DNA of 17,250 bases from Clostridiales bacterium UBA735 (GCA_002298695.1 DBLB01000140.1:23315-40564); one strand, 5' to 3'. Positions 6,712 to 14,144 are shown, numbered from the stretch's first letter. Translations and numbers: made by a program. Notes: generated by a model from the sequence alone, not told the origin.

Positions 6712-7335
6712 ATGGAACGGAAATCAAACTATGACATCACGCGCGACCGGCTGGAGCGGGATTTTCTGCAATATGATCAGGAAGCGATGCTCCGCCGGTT
6801 CCCATGGCTGCGGCATGACACGGAATATCTCCATCTGACGCTTCTGCGGCGGGAATACCGCATTGACCGGAAGACCGGGCGCGTGGAATGGTCGGACGAC
6901 GGATTCCGGACGGCGCACCATGCTGGGCATGACGAGGTCGGCACGATCTTTGACTATCTCTGCTGCGCCGATCCGTCCGTGCCGCTGACGGGAGAATATG
7001 TGTCGGTCAACCAGCTGGACGGCGTCGTCACCGGGACGACGCTCGGAAACGATATGTTCGATGGTTGGGCGAAGCAGTTTACTGGGCGCACGGGTGCGCT
7101 GGCACGGGCCTGTGAGGCGCTCGGCGGCACGAAGGAGGCGGTTGGCGATGTGGCCTACCGCATTCCGCTGCTCGGAAAACTTGATATTGTTTTGCAGTTC
7201 TGGGACGCGGACGAGGAATTTCCACCGGCTGTGCGCGTCAAGTGGGACACGCATGTGCTGTCCTACCTCCGCTATGAGACGACCTATTATGCCGTGAACT
7301 GTCTCTGGCAGCGCCTCGCGGCGCTCATGCAGTAA
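6712..7335 (+). CDS. DUF3786 domain-containing protein
   Basis: This is a 207-aa soluble protein with no signal or membrane segment. It resembles the DUF3786 family of anaerobes, whose function is unknown. The clues are the order of blocks: an N-terminal YDITRDRLERDF helix, a middle GEYVSVNQLDG, a GDVAYRIPLLGKLDIVLQFWDADEEFPPAVRVKWD core, and a short C-terminal helix after YLRYETTYY. It starts directly after the TPM stop codon (TAA then ATG). GGAGG, about 10 nt upstream, lies inside the last TPM codons, so translation is probably coupled. It is the last gene before a strong terminator. The family call is from memory of the motif and should be confirmed by HMM. Confidence 0.7.
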   Translation: MERKSNYDITRDRLERDFLQYDQEAMLRRFPWLRHDTEYLHLTLLRREYRIDRKTGRVEWSDDGFRTAHHAGHDEVGTIFDYLCCADPSVPLTGEYVSVNQLDGVVTGTTLGNDMFDGWAKQFTGRTGALARACEALGGTKEAVGDVAYRIPLLGKLDIVLQFWDADEEFPPAVRVKWDTHVLSYLRYETTYYAVNCLWQRLAALMQ

Positions 7336-7336
7336 C

Positions 7337-7377
7337 AAGCGCCCCTCGGGCAAAGCCCGAGGGGCGCTTCCGGTTTT
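7337..7377 (+). terminator. Terminator of the TPM-DUF3786 operon
   Basis: A perfect 15-bp GC-rich stem (7337-7351 with 7355-7369) closes an AAA loop. CCGGTTTT follows (7370-7377). The U-run is short and slightly displaced, but the stem is very strong and begins 2 nt after the stop codon. Confidence 0.85.
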
Positions 7378-7378
7378 C

Positions 7379-7510
7379 TGATACTGATTCTTGATTAAAA
7401 CATTGAATCAAGCATATCGTGCGAACGCACGATGCGACGTCTCATGCAGAATCTGACGCGCCTTGGCGCTATAAAAAGCTTTTCAAGCCTTTTAACAGAT
7501 TCCAGTATCA
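7379..7510. other. Nested inverted-repeat cluster, possible structured RNA or decayed element
   Basis: Four perfect helices fit together without conflict. P1 is TGATACTG (7379-7386) with CAGTATCA (7503-7510). P2 is CTTGATT (7390-7396) with AATCAAG (7406-7412). P3 is ATCGTGC (7416-7422) with GCACGAT (7427-7433). P4 is GAATCTG (7449-7455) with CAGATTC (7496-7502), ending directly against P1. Inside P4 lie a GCGC/GCGC hairpin and AAAAGCTTTT. The result would be a four-way-junction-like fold. I match it to no RNA family I know, and neither strand shows a clear promoter or terminator for it. Confidence 0.4.
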
Positions 7511-7537
7511 AAGCTGCATCGCGTCAGGGGGCAGCAA

Positions 7538-7658
7538 GGATTCGCCCGGGGTGTCCGGATGGATCGGTGCGGGCGGCGGGCGGACAGGGGCGTCCGCCCC
7601 TACAAGTACGGCGGAGAATTTCGGATCGTACCGGAGGGCTGGGCGGATTTGCCCGGGG
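7538..7658. repeat. 14-bp imperfect direct repeats flanking a palindrome
   Basis: GGATTCGCCCGGGG (7538-7551) and GGATTTGCCCGGGG (7645-7658) differ at one base. They bracket the palindrome at 7578-7613. Together with the rest of 7511-7700, this stretch holds no credible gene on either strand. Confidence 0.5.
7578..7613. repeat. Dispersed palindromic repeat, copy A
   Basis: GGGCGGAC (7578-7585) pairs with GTCCGCCC (7592-7599) around AGGGGC. CTACAA and GTACGGCG follow. The same blocks recur at 14110-14144, as TTGTAGGGGCGGAC and CCCTACAA-GGA-GTACGGCG. The copies look like members of one short REP/MITE-like family. Confidence 0.65.
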
Positions 7659-7695
7659 ATCGGGGATAAAATTGGTGAATGCGCGGGGAGGATTC

Positions 7696-7735
7696 GAAAC
7701 GCCGAAAGGCAGCCATAAAACCGGCTGCCTTTCGG
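7696..7735 (-). terminator. Terminator after dnaX-ybaB-recR
   Basis: A 13-bp perfect stem (7702-7714 with 7723-7735) surrounds an 8-nt loop. It begins 4 nt past the recR stop. The minus-strand T-run is short (CGTTTC). On the plus strand it is followed by TGTTTT, so it could act in both directions. Confidence 0.75.
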
Positions 7736-7739
7736 TGTT

Positions 7740-8339
7740 TTACATTTCTCTTCGGCCTTCGAGGGCGCGGACCAGCGTCACCTCGTCGGCGTACTCGAGC
7801 TGGCTGCCCACCGGGATGCCGTAGGCCAGCCGCGTCACGCGCAGCCCCATCGGGCGCAGCAGGCGCGAGAGATACATCGCCGTGGCCTCGCCCTCGGTGT
7901 CCGGGTTCGTGGCCATGATGACCTCCTCCACGCCGCCCTGCGCAATGCGCGCGAGCAGCTCGCGGATCTTCAGATCATCGGGGCCGACATGATTCAGCGG
8001 GGAGATCACGCCATGCAGCACATGGTAGACGCCGTCGTATTCCCGCGCACGCTCCATTGCGATCACGTCCTTCGGCTCGGCCACGACGCAGAGAATGCTG
8101 TGGTCGCGCTCCGGATCGGCGCAGATGGGGCACGTCTCCTGGTCGGTCAGGTTTTGGCAGACCGGGCAGAGGTGGATGCTCCGGCGCGCGTCGACGATCG
8201 CCTCGGCGAATGCCTCCGCGCCCTCCAGCGGCATTTCCAGCACGTGGAACGCCAGCCGCTGCGCCGATTTCATGCCCACGCCGGGCAGGCGCGCAAACTG
8301 TTCCGTCAGCCGCTCCAATGCGGCGGGAAACGCCCGCAT
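7740..8339 (-). CDS. recR: Recombination mediator RecR
   Basis: RecR forms a ring clamp on DNA and, with RecO (and RecF), loads RecA at single-stranded gaps. The 199-aa product is full length. An N-terminal helix-hairpin-helix (LPGVGMKSAQRLAFH, 18-32) is followed by a four-Cys zinc site (Cys58, Cys61, Cys70, Cys73). A Toprim domain comes next (about 80-175; ILCVVAEPKDVIAME and ATNPDTEGEATAMYL), then a C-terminal LAYGIPVGSQLEYADEVTL segment. The ATG overlaps the ybaB stop by one base (TGATG), so it is translationally coupled. There is no clear ribosome site of its own. It is last in the dnaX-ybaB-recR operon, an order conserved across Firmicutes. Confidence 0.98.
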   Translation of the reverse strand: MRAFPAALERLTEQFARLPGVGMKSAQRLAFHVLEMPLEGAEAFAEAIVDARRSIHLCPVCQNLTDQETCPICADPERDHSILCVVAEPKDVIAMERAREYDGVYHVLHGVISPLNHVGPDDLKIRELLARIAQGGVEEVIMATNPDTEGEATAMYLSRLLRPMGLRVTRLAYGIPVGSQLEYADEVTLVRALEGRREM

Positions 8340-8689
8340 CAGAACAGTCCGCCGAGGTTCAGCCCGCCGGTCAGCTTCGACATGTTCGCCGCCTGCTCGG
8401 CCTCCGCCTTGCGCAGCGCCTCGTTTGCCGCTGCGACGACCATATCCTGGAGCATTTCCACATCGTCGGGATCGACGGCCTCGGGGTCGATCGTGATGCG
8501 CAGCAACTCGTGCTTGCCGTTGGCCACCGCCGTCACGACGCCGCCGCCTGCGGTCGCCTCATACTCCTTTGTCTCCATCTCCTGCTGCATTTTCAGCATT
8601 TCCTGCTGCATCTTCTGCGCCTGCTTCATCATCTGCATCTGGTTCATGCCGCCCATCGGCATGCCGCCGCGATATCCGCCCTTTGCCAT
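8339..8689 (-). CDS. ybaB: YbaB/EbfC family nucleoid-associated protein
   Basis: This is a small dimeric DNA-binding protein found between dnaX and recR in most bacteria. Its precise role in the nucleoid is uncertain. The 116-aa sequence has a Met/Gln/Gly-rich start ([20 protein letters not shown]), then a long helix ([19 protein letters not shown]). The strand core carries [24 protein letters not shown], and a C-terminal helix ([20 protein letters not shown]) ends at LGGLF. AAGGAG lies 9 nt before the ATG, in the 15-nt gap after dnaX. Its stop overlaps the recR start. Confidence 0.96.
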   Translation of the reverse strand: MAKGGYRGGMPMGGMNQMQMMKQAQKMQQEMLKMQQEMETKEYEATAGGGVVTAVANGKHELLRITIDPEAVDPDDVEMLQDMVVAAANEALRKAEAEQAANMSKLTGGLNLGGLF

Positions 8690-8704
8690 ATCTGTTTTCT
8701 CCTT

Positions 8705-10333
8705 TTATTTGATCGTAAAAATATCCGAATGCTCTTTTCCGAATGCCACCAGCCGGTCGAGCGGATCTTCTCCGCCGCCGGAAACCTGATTCTTCAGCAC
8801 GAACCGCACCTGAATGCTCCGGCCGAGAAGCGCCGCCGCCCGCTCGCGGACCAGCTGCTCGATCTCGGGCTTTTTCACCATTTGCAGCACGAATTCCGTG
8901 TCCGCCGCCAGCAGCAGCGTATCGTCCCGCAAAACCGGGCGCAGCGGCCCGTCTGCGCGGAAGAAGCCGCGCTCCCGCACGCTGAGCGCCGACTGCATCT
9001 GCTGCGCCAGCTCCGGCCAGAAGCTCACCGGCGCGGCCTGCGCCGGCTGCTGCGGCTGCGCTTCTTCCGGCGCATCCTGCACCGGCTGGCCCGCGAACGG
9101 ATCGTCCGCGTCGTCCGGGAAGGGCGGGCGCTCGTCGTCCGCCGCGTCCTCGGGCTTTGCCGCAGCTGCCTGGCGCACAAATGCGCCGCCGGCCAGCTGC
9201 TGCTCCAGCTTGGAAAGCCGTGCATTGACGGCTTGCAGGTCGAGCGTCAGCTGCGGCTGGCAGAGCTGGAGCAGGCAGAGCTCCATGGCGATACGGCTGT
9301 CCGCGTTTTTGGAGAAGCTGCGCCGCGTCTCCTGCAAAAGGTTCAGCATCCGCAGCAGCTCGCCGGGCGCGAACTGCCCGCGCAGCGCCATGGCCTGCTG
9401 CTCCGATGCAATGCCGGAGAGCATGGCAAGGCCGCTCTTCGGCGCGGTTTGCAGCACCAGCAGATCACGGCAGAGGGCACTCATCTCATCAAGCAGCGCC
9501 CCGGCGTCCATGCCGCCGGCATACAGCCCGGAAAACAGCGCCAGCGCGGCGCCTGCGTCCTTCTGCGCGATGTCCTGCATCAGCTCCGCGGTCTTCCGCT
9601 CGCCGGCAAGGCCCAGCGCCTGACAGACGCTGTCCGCCGTGATCTTTCCGCCGCCCGCCGACGCGCACTGGTCGAGCAGACTCACACCGTCGCGCATGCC
9701 GCCGTCGGCCAGACGGGCCAGCAGCTTGATCGCCTCCGGCTCGGCCTCGATGCCCTCCTGATAGGCGATATAATTCAGCCGTCCCGCGATATCCTCCGGC
9801 AGCAGCCGCCGGAACGAAAAGCGCTGGCAGCGGGAGAGAATGGTCGCCGGGACCTTGTGCAGCTCCGTCGTGGCCAGAATGAACAGCAGATGCTCCGGCG
9901 GCTCCTCAATGATCTTCAGCAGCGCGTTGAACGCCGCCGTGGACAGCATATGGACCTCGTCGATGATATAGACGCGCATCCGCACCTCGGCAGGTGTATA
10001 GACCGCGTCGTCCCGGAGCACACGCACCGAGTCGACGCCGTTGTTGGACGCCGCGTCGATCTCCAGCACGTCCATGCAGCTGCCGGAGTCGATGGCGCGG
10101 CAGGACGGGCAGGCGTTGCAGGGGTTTCCATCCTGCAAATTCTCGCAGTTGACGGCCTTGGCCAGAATTTTGGCGCAGGAGGTCTTGCCGGTGCCGCGCG
10201 TGCCAGTAAACAGATACGCGTGGCTGAGCCTGCCGGATTCCAGCTGATTGCGCAGCGTATCCGTCACGCCCTTCTGGCCCACGACGTCCGAAAACGTCTG
10301 CGGCCGGTATTTCCGATACAGCGCCTGATACAT
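8705..10333 (-). CDS. dnaX: DNA polymerase III subunit tau/gamma
   Basis: This is the clamp-loader ATPase of the replisome. From the chosen ATG, domain I has MYQALYRKYRPQTFSDVVGQ at the very start and Walker A GTRGTGKT (44-51). A four-Cys zinc module follows (Cys63, Cys72, Cys75, Cys78), then Walker B/DEVH (125-128) and the SRC sensor/arginine finger (167-169). A Pro/Ala/Asp-rich linker (about 385-430) leads to a C-terminal tau-type domain with MVKKPEIEQLVRERAAALLG. It has 542 aa. An in-frame ATG seven codons earlier exists, but AAGGAGG with a 7-nt spacer points to 10333, and the conserved N-terminus begins there. Promoter -10 is at 10363-10368. I did not see an obvious A-rich slippery site, though a short gamma form cannot be excluded. 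Confidence 0.97.
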   Translation of the reverse strand: MYQALYRKYRPQTFSDVVGQKGVTDTLRNQLESGRLSHAYLFTGTRGTGKTSCAKILAKAVNCENLQDGNPCNACPSCRAIDSGSCMDVLEIDAASNNGVDSVRVLRDDAVYTPAEVRMRVYIIDEVHMLSTAAFNALLKIIEEPPEHLLFILATTELHKVPATILSRCQRFSFRRLLPEDIAGRLNYIAYQEGIEAEPEAIKLLARLADGGMRDGVSLLDQCASAGGGKITADSVCQALGLAGERKTAELMQDIAQKDAGAALALFSGLYAGGMDAGALLDEMSALCRDLLVLQTAPKSGLAMLSGIASEQQAMALRGQFAPGELLRMLNLLQETRRSFSKNADSRIAMELCLLQLCQPQLTLDLQAVNARLSKLEQQLAGGAFVRQAAAAKPEDAADDERPPFPDDADDPFAGQPVQDAPEEAQPQQPAQAAPVSFWPELAQQMQSALSVRERGFFRADGPLRPVLRDDTLLLAADTEFVLQMVKKPEIEQLVRERAAALLGRSIQVRFVLKNQVSGGGEDPLDRLVAFGKEHSDIFTIK

Positions 10334-10362
10334 CCCGCCGCCTCCTTCGCGCATTTGGATGT

Positions 10363-10391
10363 ATTATACACGATTTTTCCGCAAAAGAAAA
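10363..10391 (-). promoter_or_regulatory. Promoter of dnaX-ybaB-recR
   Basis: TATAAT (10363-10368) on the minus strand is a perfect -10. The region 17 bp upstream is TTTTCT (10386-10391), a weak -35 in a T-rich stretch. Transcription would start near 10356, about 23 nt before the gene. Confidence 0.65.
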
Positions 10392-10465
10392 GCCCTCCCG
10401 AAAATTTGCGTCACGCCGCAGTGCAGGGCAGGCCGATGCGGGCGGCGCTGCGGGAACAGGACGCA

Positions 10466-10491
10466 AAAAGAGCGCCCGCAGGCGCTCTTTT
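10466..10491. terminator. Bidirectional-type terminator between the SRP RNA and dnaX
   Basis: An 11-bp perfect stem, AAAAGAGCGCC (10466-10476) with GGCGCTCTTTT (10481-10491), surrounds CGCA. A- and T-runs at its ends give a U-tract in both directions. Its natural job is to end transcripts from acpP/SRP RNA before the dnaX promoter. Confidence 0.88.
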
Positions 10492-10505
10492 GTGTTCCAA
10501 AAAAA

Positions 10506-10808
10506 TCCCGGCCCATGGCAAGACTGCACACCCTTCTCTGAATGCGCACCACACCCGTTACCTGTACAGCCAGCTCGGAAACGGCGCCCTCACGGCACAC
10601 AGGGTGAGCTGCTTAGTGCTGCTTGGTTCCCCACCTGACACGGTTCACAGTGTCCTGTTGCGTAAGACCAAATCTTCAACGCCGCTTATACAGGTCAGAC
10701 GATACGATACGCACCCTCGGTCGGGAATTCCTCCCCGCTGGAGCGGATTGCGGGTAACAGGGCACCGCTATCTCCCCGAATAGTGCAGCCTTGCCATGGG
10801 CCGGGGCC
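10506..10808 (-). ncRNA. ffs: Signal recognition particle RNA, large (Alu-containing) bacterial type
   Basis: This is the RNA scaffold that binds Ffh and guides membrane-protein targeting. The two ends pair over about 23 bp: 10507-10529 with 10783-10805, carrying CCCGGCCCATGGCAAG on the 10507 side and one or more mismatches. Read on the minus strand, the Alu half contains ACCCGCAATCCGCT and GAATTCCC with CCGAGG, which are hallmarks of Gram-positive SRP RNAs. The S-domain tip reads GTCAGGTGG, GGAA, CCAAGCAGC (10618-10639). That is a GGAA tetraloop on a UGG/CCA stem beside the Ffh-binding AGCAGC. A run of seven A's on the plus strand (10499-10505) gives a U-tract at the 3' end, and a strong terminator follows. 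The exact 5' end is uncertain by several bases. It starts about 11 nt after the acpP stop, with no clear promoter between. Confidence 0.95.
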
Positions 10809-10818
10809 CGGGCAATTT

Positions 10819-11037
10819 TTAATCCAGTTTGCTTTCGACGAAATCCACCAGTTCGCCGACCGTAGCCAGCTTGTCCTCCAGCTCGAGGTCGACACCCAGC
10901 TCCTGCTCGAGATCCATGACCATCTCGACCGTGTCGAGCGAGTCGATGCCGAGGCTTTCGAACGTGGTATCGCGGGTGATCTCATCCTCCGAAATATCCA
11001 GCTCAGCCGCCAGATAGGAACGAATCTTCTCAAACAT
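10819..11037 (-). CDS. acpP: Acyl carrier protein
   Basis: This is the carrier of growing acyl chains in fatty acid synthesis, charged by 4'-phosphopantetheine in the cytoplasm. The 72-aa acidic protein has the standard four-helix pattern. The attachment serine is Ser33 in LGIDSLDTVEMV, and LEQELGVDLELED follows. GGAGG lies 8 nt before the ATG. A TTGACA/TATGAT promoter precedes it. It stands alone rather than next to plsX or fab genes. Directly downstream is the SRP RNA gene, so the two may share a transcript. The short leader holds a weak inverted repeat (ACGGT ... ACCGT) that could be an operator, but I do not see a clear FapR site. Confidence 0.97.
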   Translation of the reverse strand: MFEKIRSYLAAELDISEDEITRDTTFESLGIDSLDTVEMVMDLEQELGVDLELEDKLATVGELVDFVESKLD

Positions 11038-11083
11038 GATAACAGCCTCCGTCTAAACGGTAATATAAATCGTAACACCGTCT

Positions 11084-11111
11084 ATCATACGGAAAAATCA
11101 GCGCTTGTCAA
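11084..11111 (-). promoter_or_regulatory. Sigma-A promoter of acpP
   Basis: TTGACA (11106-11111) and TATGAT (11084-11089) on the minus strand are 16 bp apart. The predicted start is near 11077, giving a leader of about 40 nt. The stretch between here and the rpoD stop (11112-11154) shows only a poor hairpin, so no rpoD terminator is called. Confidence 0.75.
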
Positions 11112-11154
11112 GTAAAACTTTTCCGAATGCGCAGGATTTTCGTGCAGCCGTGTT

Positions 11155-12327
11155 TTAATTCAGGAAATCGCGCAGCTTTTTGCTTCTGGACGGATGGCGC
11201 AGCTTGCGCAGCGCCTTGGACTCGATCTGCCGGATGCGCTCGCGCGTGACATCGAACTTCTTGCCGACCTCCTCGAGCGTGTGCGGCTTGCCGTCCATCA
11301 GGCCGAAGCGCATGCGCAGCACCTCTTCCTCGCGGGGCGTGAGCGTCTTGAGCACCTCTTCGAGCTGTTCGCGCAGCAGCGTATAGCTGGCCTCCTCGGC
11401 GGGCTGCGACGCCTCGTCGTCCTGGATGAAGTCGCCGAGGTGGCTGTCGTCCTCCTCGCCGATCGGCGTTTCGAGCGAGACAGGCTCCTGCGCGATCTTC
11501 AGGATCTCCTCGACCTTCTGGATGTCCATGTGCAGCTCGTCGGCGATCTCCTGTGTGGTCGGCTCGCGGCCGAGCGTCTGCACCATGGAATGGGACGTGC
11601 GGAGCACCTTGTTGATCGTTTCGACCATATGTACCGGGATGCGGATGGTGCGGGCCTGATCTGCAATGGCGCGGGTGATGGACTGCCGGATCCACCAGGT
11701 CGCGTAAGTGGAAAACTTGTAGCCCTTGGTATAGTCGAATTTCTCCACGGCCTTCATCAGGCCGAGGTTGCCCTCCTGAATGAGGTCGAGCAGCTGCATG
11801 CCGCGGCCCACATAGCGTTTGGCAATGGAGACGACGAGGCGGAGATTCGCCTCGGACATGCGCTTGCGCGCGGCGTCGCGCGTCTTCTCGTCGTCGGAGA
11901 CGAGATCCTTTGCGACTTCCAGTTCCTCCTCCGGCGTGAGCAGCGGGATCTTGCCGATCTCCTTGAGGTACATACGGACGGGGTCGTCCAGCTTGGCGTT
12001 TTCATATTCCTCCTCAAGCTGCTTGTCCTGCAGCTCGAGCGCCTCGGCCTCGATGGCCTCCATCTCGCCGAACGTCGGGTTGTCGAGCTCCGCCGTGCCG
12101 ATGAGGTCGAGCACGTCGGACACGTCGATCTCGATGTGCGCGGCCTCGAGCACATCGTAGAACTGCTCGGTCTGCGCTTCCGTCGCGTCGACGGCGTCGA
12201 GCGTTTCGACCAGCTTTTTCGACGAGACCTTGCCGGTCTTTTTGCTCTCTTCCAGCAATGCGAGCAATTTTGCGCGGTTTTCCTCGGTGAGTTCCATTTT
12301 GCCCAGAAGCTCCAGTTCTTTCGTCAT
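11155..12327 (-). CDS. rpoD: RNA polymerase sigma factor RpoD (SigA)
   Basis: This is the primary sigma factor, which directs RNA polymerase to housekeeping promoters. It has 390 aa, the short Gram-positive form without the large non-conserved insert. Region 1.1-like sequence and an acidic stretch fill about 1-113. Region 1.2 is [18 protein letters not shown] (114-131). Regions 2.1-2.4 (about 160-240) include [20 protein letters not shown] and [16 protein letters not shown]. Region 3 covers about 245-310. Region 4 includes [18 protein letters not shown] (329-346) and the helix-turn-helix [20 protein letters not shown] (350-369). GGAGG lies 7 nt before the ATG, formed by the last codons of dnaG, and the gap to the dnaG stop is only 3 nt. 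The well-matched TTGACA/TATAAT-type promoters in this window are what this factor would read. Confidence 0.98.
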   Translation of the reverse strand: MTKELELLGKMELTEENRAKLLALLEESKKTGKVSSKKLVETLDAVDATEAQTEQFYDVLEAAHIEIDVSDVLDLIGTAELDNPTFGEMEAIEAEALELQDKQLEEEYENAKLDDPVRMYLKEIGKIPLLTPEEELEVAKDLVSDDEKTRDAARKRMSEANLRLVVSIAKRYVGRGMQLLDLIQEGNLGLMKAVEKFDYTKGYKFSTYATWWIRQSITRAIADQARTIRIPVHMVETINKVLRTSHSMVQTLGREPTTQEIADELHMDIQKVEEILKIAQEPVSLETPIGEEDDSHLGDFIQDDEASQPAEEASYTLLREQLEEVLKTLTPREEEVLRMRFGLMDGKPHTLEEVGKKFDVTRERIRQIESKALRKLRHPSRSKKLRDFLN

Positions 12328-12330
12328 CGT

Positions 12331-14073
12331 CTAACCTCCATACCCGCCGGTTTCCTTCTTCTGCCGCGCCATTTGCAGCAGCGTGTCGGCGCTCCTGCAG
12401 TGTGTGCGCGTATATTCTTCCTCAATTGTGCGGACGTAGTCGTCCACCGCCTGCTCCGAAACCATCATATCCTTCCGGTTGACCACCATGGTCAGGTGCT
12501 CCATCTCCTCGCGGCTGAGCGTCCCCTCGAGGGCGCCGAGCGTCACGGGCTGACCGTTTGCAAAGCGCTCCCGCAGCAGCTCCAGCACGCGCCCGAAAAG
12601 CGGCACGGAGCAGTGTTCGCCCGGCAGGCGGATGGTCGGGATGAGCTCCGGCTCCTTCAGCAGCATCCGCAGCAGCCCCTCCTCCGCCACGGCGGAGCGA
12701 ATGTTGTCATAGCGGATGCTGCGCACGAGCGGCTGCTGCTGCCGCGCGGGCGACAGGTCGATCTCGCGCTGCTTTTTCTGCTCGATGGCGCGCCGCTTTT
12801 TGTACGCTTTTGTCACCTCGAGCTTCATCGCATCCTCAGAGATCCCTGCGGCCTCCGCCGCGCGGGCGCCGTAGATCTCGCGCTGCACAGCGCTGGGGAA
12901 CGTGGAGATGAGCTGCGCGGCCTTCTGCAAGAACTCGACGCGCTGTTCGTCGTCGGTCAGGTCATACTTGCGCTTCAGGCTCTCAAGCTGATATTCTGCC
13001 TGATTTTCCGACTTGTCCAGCAGCAGGCTGAACCGGTCGGCCCCGTATTTTTTCAGAAATTCGTCCGGGTCCTTCGCGCCCTGCATCCGCAGGACCTTCA
13101 CCCGCAGGCCCACCTTTTCCAGCATCGGGATGGCGCGCCGCGTGGCGTTCTGCCCGGCCTCGTCGCCGTCATAGGTCAGGACGACCTCGGGGACGTATTT
13201 GGCCAGGATCGCCGCGTGCTCCTCCGTCAGGGACGTGCCGAGCGAGGCGACCGCGCAGTCGAAGCCGTATTGGTGGAGCGAGATCGCGTCCATGTAGCCC
13301 TCTGTCAGGATCATGCGGCCCTGCTTGCTCTTTTTCGCGATGTTCAGGGCAAACAGGTTTTTCCGTTTGTTAAAGATCTCCGTCTCCGGAGAGTTCAGAT
13401 ATTTCGGCGTGGAATCGTCCATAACGCGGCCGCCGAAGCCGATGACGTTGCCCCGGACGTCGATGATCGGGAACATCAGGCGGTTTCGGAACCGGTCGTA
13501 GACGCCGCCCTTTTTGCCGTTGATGGCCAAACCCGCGTCCAGCAGCTCCTTCTGCGTGTAGCCCTGCTTCTGCATCGCGTCCAGCAGCGCCGACCATTCG
13601 TCCGGCGAAAAGCCGAGGCCGAAGCGGTTGACCGTCTGCGTGGAGAGGCCGCGCTTTACGATATAGTCCCGCGCTTCGCGGCCCGCATCGGCCAGCAACT
13701 GCTTGCGGAACCAGCGCGCCGCGTCCTTGCAGAGGGCGTAGAGCCGCTCGGTGCGCTTGTACTGCGCACGGTATTCCTCATCTTCCGGCACCTCCAGCCC
13801 CGCGCGCTTGGCGAGGAAGCGGACGGCATCCGGATAGCTGAGCGACTCGATCTCCATGATGAAGTTGATGACACCGCCGCCCTTGTGGCAGCCGAAGCAA
13901 TAATAGATGCCCTTGTCCGGCGCGACGGAGAACGAACCGGTCTTCTCCGAGTGGAACGGGCAGAGGCCGAAGAGGTTGCTGCCCTTGCGCGTCAGCGTGA
14001 CGTACTGGCCCACGACTTCATCAATGGGATTGCGCTCGACGAGCGCGTCCAAAAATGGCTGTGGGAATGGCAT
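12331..14073 (-). CDS. dnaG: DNA primase DnaG
   Basis: DnaG makes RNA primers at the replication fork with the DnaB-type helicase. The 580-aa product is full length. The N-terminal zinc-binding site is of CHC2 type: Cys38, His41, Cys59, Cys62 (LCPFH ... YYCFGCHKGGG). The catalytic core with Toprim follows, with GRMILTEGYMDAISL, the DGDEAGQNATRRA metal site and DPDEFLKKYG. The C-terminal part (about 430-580) is the helicase-binding domain. AAAGGAGG lies 9 nt before ATG 14073. It is flanked by dgt upstream (92-nt gap carrying a palindromic repeat) and rpoD downstream (3-nt gap). This is the macromolecular synthesis operon, with dgt in the position held by rpsU in enterobacteria. Confidence 0.98.
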   Translation of the reverse strand: MPFPQPFLDALVERNPIDEVVGQYVTLTRKGSNLFGLCPFHSEKTGSFSVAPDKGIYYCFGCHKGGGVINFIMEIESLSYPDAVRFLAKRAGLEVPEDEEYRAQYKRTERLYALCKDAARWFRKQLLADAGREARDYIVKRGLSTQTVNRFGLGFSPDEWSALLDAMQKQGYTQKELLDAGLAINGKKGGVYDRFRNRLMFPIIDVRGNVIGFGGRVMDDSTPKYLNSPETEIFNKRKNLFALNIAKKSKQGRMILTEGYMDAISLHQYGFDCAVASLGTSLTEEHAAILAKYVPEVVLTYDGDEAGQNATRRAIPMLEKVGLRVKVLRMQGAKDPDEFLKKYGADRFSLLLDKSENQAEYQLESLKRKYDLTDDEQRVEFLQKAAQLISTFPSAVQREIYGARAAEAAGISEDAMKLEVTKAYKKRRAIEQKKQREIDLSPARQQQPLVRSIRYDNIRSAVAEEGLLRMLLKEPELIPTIRLPGEHCSVPLFGRVLELLRERFANGQPVTLGALEGTLSREEMEHLTMVVNRKDMMVSEQAVDDYVRTIEEEYTRTHCRSADTLLQMARQKKETGGYGG

Positions 14074-14109
14074 GGCAGCGGACCTCCTTTCTGATTTGTG
14101 AATGTAGGC

Positions 14110-14144
14110 TTGTAGGGGCGGACGACCCTACAAGGAGTACGGCG
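14110..14144. repeat. Dispersed palindromic repeat, copy B, in the dgt-dnaG gap
   Basis: TTGTAGGG (14110-14117) pairs with CCCTACAA (14126-14133) around GCGGACGA. GGAGTACGGCG follows. Relative to copy A (7578-7613) it keeps both outer arms but lacks one inner GCGGAC/GTCCGC arm. As RNA from the dgt side it would fold into an 8-bp hairpin about 36-60 nt before the dnaG start, with no U-run. Confidence 0.65.

Noticed and set aside
7432..7824. Open frame of 130 codons across the gap before recR
   Set aside because: It runs through a palindrome, a terminator stem and the end of recR. It has no ribosome site and no family-like sequence.
8057..10783. 908-codon open frame on the plus strand
   Set aside because: It lies antisense to recR, ybaB, dnaX and part of the SRP RNA. 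High GC and codon bias of the real genes keep the antisense frame open. The product is Arg/His/Leu-rich and has no recognisable domain.
11194..14094. 966-codon open frame on the plus strand
   Set aside because: It is exactly antisense to rpoD and dnaG, with a composition typical of a shadow frame. The minus-strand genes are unmistakable.
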